Origin: an uncultured Lachnospiraceae bacterium | Lineage (GTDB): Bacteria > Bacillota > Clostridia > Lachnospirales > Lachnospiraceae | NCBI GenBank assembly: GCA_958422845.1 | Contig: CATZPU010000035.1 | Span: forward strand, 1 to 8,600 | DNA length: 8,600 bases | Direction of reading: 5' to 3' | Shown here: piece after piece, positions 6,575-8,600 of the stretch | How the letters are laid out: the number at the start of each line of letters is the position of its first letter | Position numbering within the stretch: position 1 is the stretch's first letter | Program-made: the position numbers and the translations under genes | Notes under the pieces: model-generated | Told to the model about the DNA's origin: nothing | Databases searched by the model: none | Seen by the model: only the letters and a program-made list of their open reading frames with translations

Positions 6575-7113
6575 CCCTGACACTCCTTTGCACAGCCTGC
6601 GCAGCCGGACGATGTCATGCGGTCATCTGCGATCAGATCGGAAAGCGGCTGCAAAAGGCAGACAGCCTGCGCGGAAATTCCATCTCCGCTTCCTGTAAAT
6701 CCAAGTCCCTCCTCTGTAGTTGCCTTGATATTGACGCGGTCGGTCGTGATGCCAAGCGTCTGTGCGACGTTTTCTTTCATCTGCTCCATATACGGCAGCA
6801 GCTTCGGTCTCTGTGCGATCACAGTCGCGTCAATATTCCCGATCACAAAACATTTTTCCTCCAGAAGCGCTCCTACATGGCGCAGCAGCTCGATACTGGA
6901 GATGTCTCTGTATTTTTCATCCGTATCCGGAAAATGCTTTCCGATGTCTCCGAGCGCTGCCGCGCCCAGAAGCGCATCCATGATCGCATGCAAAAGCACA
7001 TCTGCATCTGAATGTCCCAGAAGCCCCTTTTCATACGGTATCTCCACGCCGCCGAGGATCAGTTTTCGATCCTCCGTAAGGCGGTGTACGTCATATCCCA
7101 TACCTATTCTCAT
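6571..7113 (-). CDS. ispF: 2-C-methyl-D-erythritol 2,4-cyclodiphosphate synthase
   Basis: IspF converts CDP-ME 2-phosphate to MEcPP with release of CMP in the cytosolic MEP isoprenoid pathway, as a homotrimer. The start [11 protein letters not shown] gives the zinc ligands D8 and H10, with H42 in [14 protein letters not shown] (30-43). D56 lies in [12 protein letters not shown], and the [12 protein letters not shown] block is present near residues 130-143. I chose the ATG at 7113, with AAAGGAAG upstream, because homologues begin here; a TTG at 7167 would add 18 polar residues without a good ribosome site. The protein is 180 residues, against about 157-160 usually. The excess is a C-terminal tail after AVCLL that ends with three cysteines at 171, 174 and 178 (C-x2-C-x3-C). 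No other MEP gene is in the window. Confidence 0.96.
   Translation of the reverse strand: MRIGMGYDVHRLTEDRKLILGGVEIPYEKGLLGHSDADVLLHAIMDALLGAAALGDIGKHFPDTDEKYRDISSIELLRHVGALLEEKCFVIGNIDATVIAQRPKLLPYMEQMKENVAQTLGITTDRVNIKATTEEGLGFTGSGDGISAQAVCLLQPLSDLIADDRMTSSGCAGCAKECQG
6583..6589 (-). promoter_or_regulatory. Shine-Dalgarno site inside the ispF end that fixes the acetyltransferase start
   Basis: AAAGGAG ends eight bases before the ATG at 6574. It shares one base with the GTG at 6583-6581, so the longer GTG start is not usable. This sets the ATGA stop-start overlap with ispF. Confidence 0.75.
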
Positions 7114-7275
7114 ATCTGTCTCTCTTCCTTTCATGTCCGATTCTTCATTGTCCGTTCTTTCTGCCAATTTCTTTGCTGTCCATTTTCTGACAGTCGCTTT
7201 CCTGTTATTCTTTCCCGAAAACCGGTTTTCTGTCTGCGCCCGCCTGTATCTTTCTCTCTTTTCGGTGCTGTTCTC
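7114..7275 (-). other. Intergenic region between the arsR-type gene and ispF
   Basis: These 162 bases hold the ispF ribosome site and a perfect 14-bp palindrome, GAAAACCGGTTTTC (7217-7230). The minus strand is purine-rich. I see no T-run after any hairpin, no convincing -35/-10 pair and no usable small frame with a ribosome site, so ispF may be transcribed from the regulator promoter. Confidence 0.5.
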
Positions 7276-7668
7276 TTACTGCGCCGCATCCTGATGCTGT
7301 ACCGACTGCGGATCAGGACATGTAATCTCCACCATCTTCTCTATCATGTGATGAAGAAGCTGCGCCTGCTTTGTATTTACTGCCTTGTAATAGACTTCCT
7401 TGCCCTCACGCCGGCTCGTGATAAGACCGCCTGCTTTGAGAAGCTTCAGGTGATGCGAAACGGCGGGGCTGCTCATCCCCATCATGGCTGAAATATTCAG
7501 CACACACTCTTCACAGTGACACAGGATCCAGAAAATGCGTATCCTCGTCGCGTCGCCAAGCTGCTTAAACACATCGGAAACAATCTGAAATTCTGATGTC
7601 TCCGGCATATGGCTGCATAGATCCGCAGAGCTTTTACAATGCGCATGCGGTAATGTTGTCTGAGTCAT
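7276..7668 (-). CDS. ArsR/SmtB-family winged-helix transcriptional regulator, Cys-rich
   Basis: A 130-residue dimeric DNA-binding repressor by family. The helix-turn-helix is clear: VFKQLGDATRIRIFWIL (33-49), then ISAMMGMSSPAVSHHLKLLKAGGLI (59-83) with the recognition helix at about 67-79, and a wing REGKEVYYK (87-95). Candidate metal ligands are plentiful: H8, H10, C11, C18 in the N-terminal arm, and C50, C52, C55 next to helix 3. C55 aligns with the first Cys of the ELCVCD motif of CadC, while the second is Leu57. This suggests an alpha-3N-type thiol site, by inference. The alpha-5 D/H/H/E set of SmtB is not complete (N98, K100, E114). GGAGGGG lies five bases before the ATG. The gene precedes ispF; no efflux pump, arsenate reductase or other metal resistance gene is adjacent. 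A redox or metal-sensing role is plausible but unproven. Confidence 0.92.
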   Translation of the reverse strand: MTQTTLPHAHCKSSADLCSHMPETSEFQIVSDVFKQLGDATRIRIFWILCHCEECVLNISAMMGMSSPAVSHHLKLLKAGGLITSRREGKEVYYKAVNTKQAQLLHHMIEKMVEITCPDPQSVQHQDAAQ

Positions 7669-7688
7669 AAAATCCCCTCCGTACTGGA

Positions 7689-7708
7689 ATGATTATTTTT
7701 TTATCATA
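7689..7708 (-). promoter_or_regulatory. Candidate -10 box within a dyad upstream of the arsR-type gene
   Basis: The minus strand reads TATGAT at 7708-7703, a five-of-six match to the -10 consensus, within an AT-rich 72-nt gap. The same bases form half of an inverted repeat, ATGAT (7689-7693) and ATCAT (7703-7707), nine bases apart. A repressor bound there would block the promoter, as in autoregulated ArsR operons. No good -35 lies at 16-18 bp, and the dyad arms are short, so the assignment is tentative. Confidence 0.4.
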
Positions 7709-7739
7709 CCACAAAACTGAAGCAAACGGAAAAAGAATT

Positions 7740-8159
7740 TCACGCCCCTTTTCCGCTCACTGCATAGACGATGTCCCTGATCCCCGACACGGATAAGACG
7801 TCCCAGATCCTGCGGTTGTTATCTATGTCCGCCTCTCCGCAGTCGATCACTTCCATCCGCAGCCGGATCATATCGAGAAAGGAATCAGCTACCTTGATCT
7901 TAAGCTGCTCAAGAGCCGCCGCAAGCTTGTCCACAAATACATGCCCCAGAATCTCTACTGCCAGAGAATCCTGCGTGATGCCAAGCGGCTTTCCAAACTG
8001 CTTTTCGTACAGAGAGCGTGCATATTCCGCAATCAGCAAAGAGCCTTTCGTCTGCGGATCATTCAAAAAATCCACCAGTGTCTGATCGTTTCTGACTCTC
8101 ACACATTTATCCTCACACACGATCCCGATTCCGTGAAATTCTGTATTCCATTCATACAT
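7740..8159 (-). CDS. Hypothetical protein, 139 residues, not recognised
   Basis: I do not recognise a family. The gene is well supported by AAAGGAGG eight bases before its ATG and by an intact frame between two real genes on the same strand. The protein is soluble-looking, with no signal peptide or membrane helix. The first 25 residues look beta-like and contain C15-x3-C19 and H9. Residues about 40-105 look mostly helical, including IAEYARSLYEKQF and a long segment VFVDKLAAALEQLKIKVADS. C107 lies before an acidic stretch (GEADID), and the end (about 116-134) is again compact, RIWDVLSVSGIRDIVYAVS. It lies 74 nt after the Nudix gene and 71 nt before the ArsR-type gene, so it may be transcribed with the former. 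No function can be proposed from sequence alone. Confidence 0.75.
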   Translation of the reverse strand: MYEWNTEFHGIGIVCEDKCVRVRNDQTLVDFLNDPQTKGSLLIAEYARSLYEKQFGKPLGITQDSLAVEILGHVFVDKLAAALEQLKIKVADSFLDMIRLRMEVIDCGEADIDNNRRIWDVLSVSGIRDIVYAVSGKGA

Positions 8160-8233
8160 ATCACAGTCCTCCTTTGTATTGCTGCCGTACCGGAGCGCTT
8201 CTTTATTTACTGCTGCAAAAACGCTGTTACACG

Positions 8234-8600
8234 CTACTTCCTGTTTGCCATGAGCCAGCCCATGATATGGATCGCCTGCTGGAACTCTCCCTTTGTTATC
8301 AGCTCCCCGATCTCCTGTGAGGAAAATTTTTTCACATTCAGGAATTCCGTTTCATCAAGGGACTGCCCTGACACCTTGCGGCAATTCTTTGCTGTAAACA
8401 GATGCGCATAGTTATCCGCTATCGTAGCGTTTGACGGCACAGTGATGAGATGCTCCCAGTCATCTGACTCATACCCCGTCTCTTCACGAAGCTCGCGTTT
8501 TGCCGCCCCCAGCGCATCTTCTGCGGATATATCGCTTAAACCGCCGTACTCCTTTCCGTCGCTACGCTCTATCCCGCCTGCCGGAAATTCTGTCGTCACC
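8234..8600 (-). CDS. Nudix hydrolase, probable ADP-ribose pyrophosphatase type, C-terminal part (cut by window edge)
   Basis: The gene is partial: 121 residues up to the TAG stop are visible, and the GTG at 8599 is almost certainly an internal valine of the typical VTEFPAG segment. The Nudix box is recognisable as E27-x7-R35-E-L-R-E-E-T-G-Y43, counted from that GTG, which supplies the metal-binding glutamates E36, E39 and E40. An insertion of roughly ten residues (ERSDGKEYGG region) separates the PAGG turn from the box compared with common members, and the first box glycine is displaced by one. The C-terminal segment (ADNYAHLFTAKNC to LDETEFL) resembles ADP-ribose pyrophosphatases. The substrate is inferred. 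It precedes the 139-residue hypothetical gene on the same strand. Confidence 0.85.
   Translation of the reverse strand, partial: VTTEFPAGGIERSDGKEYGGLSDISAEDALGAAKRELREETGYESDDWEHLITVPSNATIADNYAHLFTAKNCRKVSGQSLDETEFLNVKKFSSQEIGELITKGEFQQAIHIMGWLMANRK

Noticed and set aside
7114..7167. N-terminal extension of IspF from a TTG at 7167
   Set aside because: Homologues start at MRIG; the extension is polar, starts at TTG without a good ribosome site, and the ATG at 7113 has AAAGGAAG upstream.
6617..7294. A 225-codon open frame on the plus strand opposite ispF
   Set aside because: It is antisense to a certain gene; the Ser/Pro/Cys-rich translation is typical of a shadow frame.

Overview
The window looks like chromosome from a Bacillota/Clostridia bacterium, most likely a Lachnospiraceae-type gut clostridium. 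This is inferred from the cysS-mrnC-rlmB gene order, strong AGGAGG-type ribosome sites, moderate GC content and the protein families present; no marker gene settles the genus. Every supported gene lies on the minus strand, so transcription runs from high to low coordinates. The region is densely packed, with no tRNA, rRNA, CRISPR array or mobile element visible.

Right part (8600 to about 7740): the C-terminal part of a Nudix hydrolase of the ADP-ribose pyrophosphatase type, cut by the window edge, then a 139-residue protein I do not recognise. Next (7668 to 5399) come a cysteine-rich ArsR/SmtB-family regulator with a -10 box inside a small dyad, ispF (MEP isoprenoid pathway) with an unusual Cys-rich tail, and a two-part GNAT acetyltransferase of the Eis-like type. 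The acetyltransferase start overlaps the ispF stop by 4 nt (ATGA) and its reading frame carries two blocks of 13-residue repeats.

Middle (5398 to 2446): a 175-nt intergenic region holds a good sigma-A-type promoter and a short leader with a hairpin. It drives cysS, then mrnC (Mini-RNase III, 16-nt overlap with cysS) and rlmB (SpoU-family 23S rRNA 2'-O-methyltransferase). This is the conserved Bacillota cluster that couples cysteinyl-tRNA synthesis with rRNA maturation.

Left part (2445 to 1): a complete KtrB/TrkH-type potassium channel subunit and its KtrA/TrkA-type RCK regulatory subunit follow rlmB with almost no spacing, apparently in the same operon. The last gene is the N-terminal 121 residues of a DUF2974/Mbeg1-like predicted alpha/beta hydrolase, starting at TTG behind a strong Shine-Dalgarno site and running off the left edge.

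Most of the window is ordinary housekeeping sequence. I did not find a clearly new multi-gene system. The points most worth a second look are the ArsR regulator without an efflux partner, the Cys-rich tail on IspF, the 39-bp repeats in the acetyltransferase gene, the dyad and hairpin around the cysS promoter, a terminator-like hairpin antisense within ktrB, and the unrecognised 139-residue protein.
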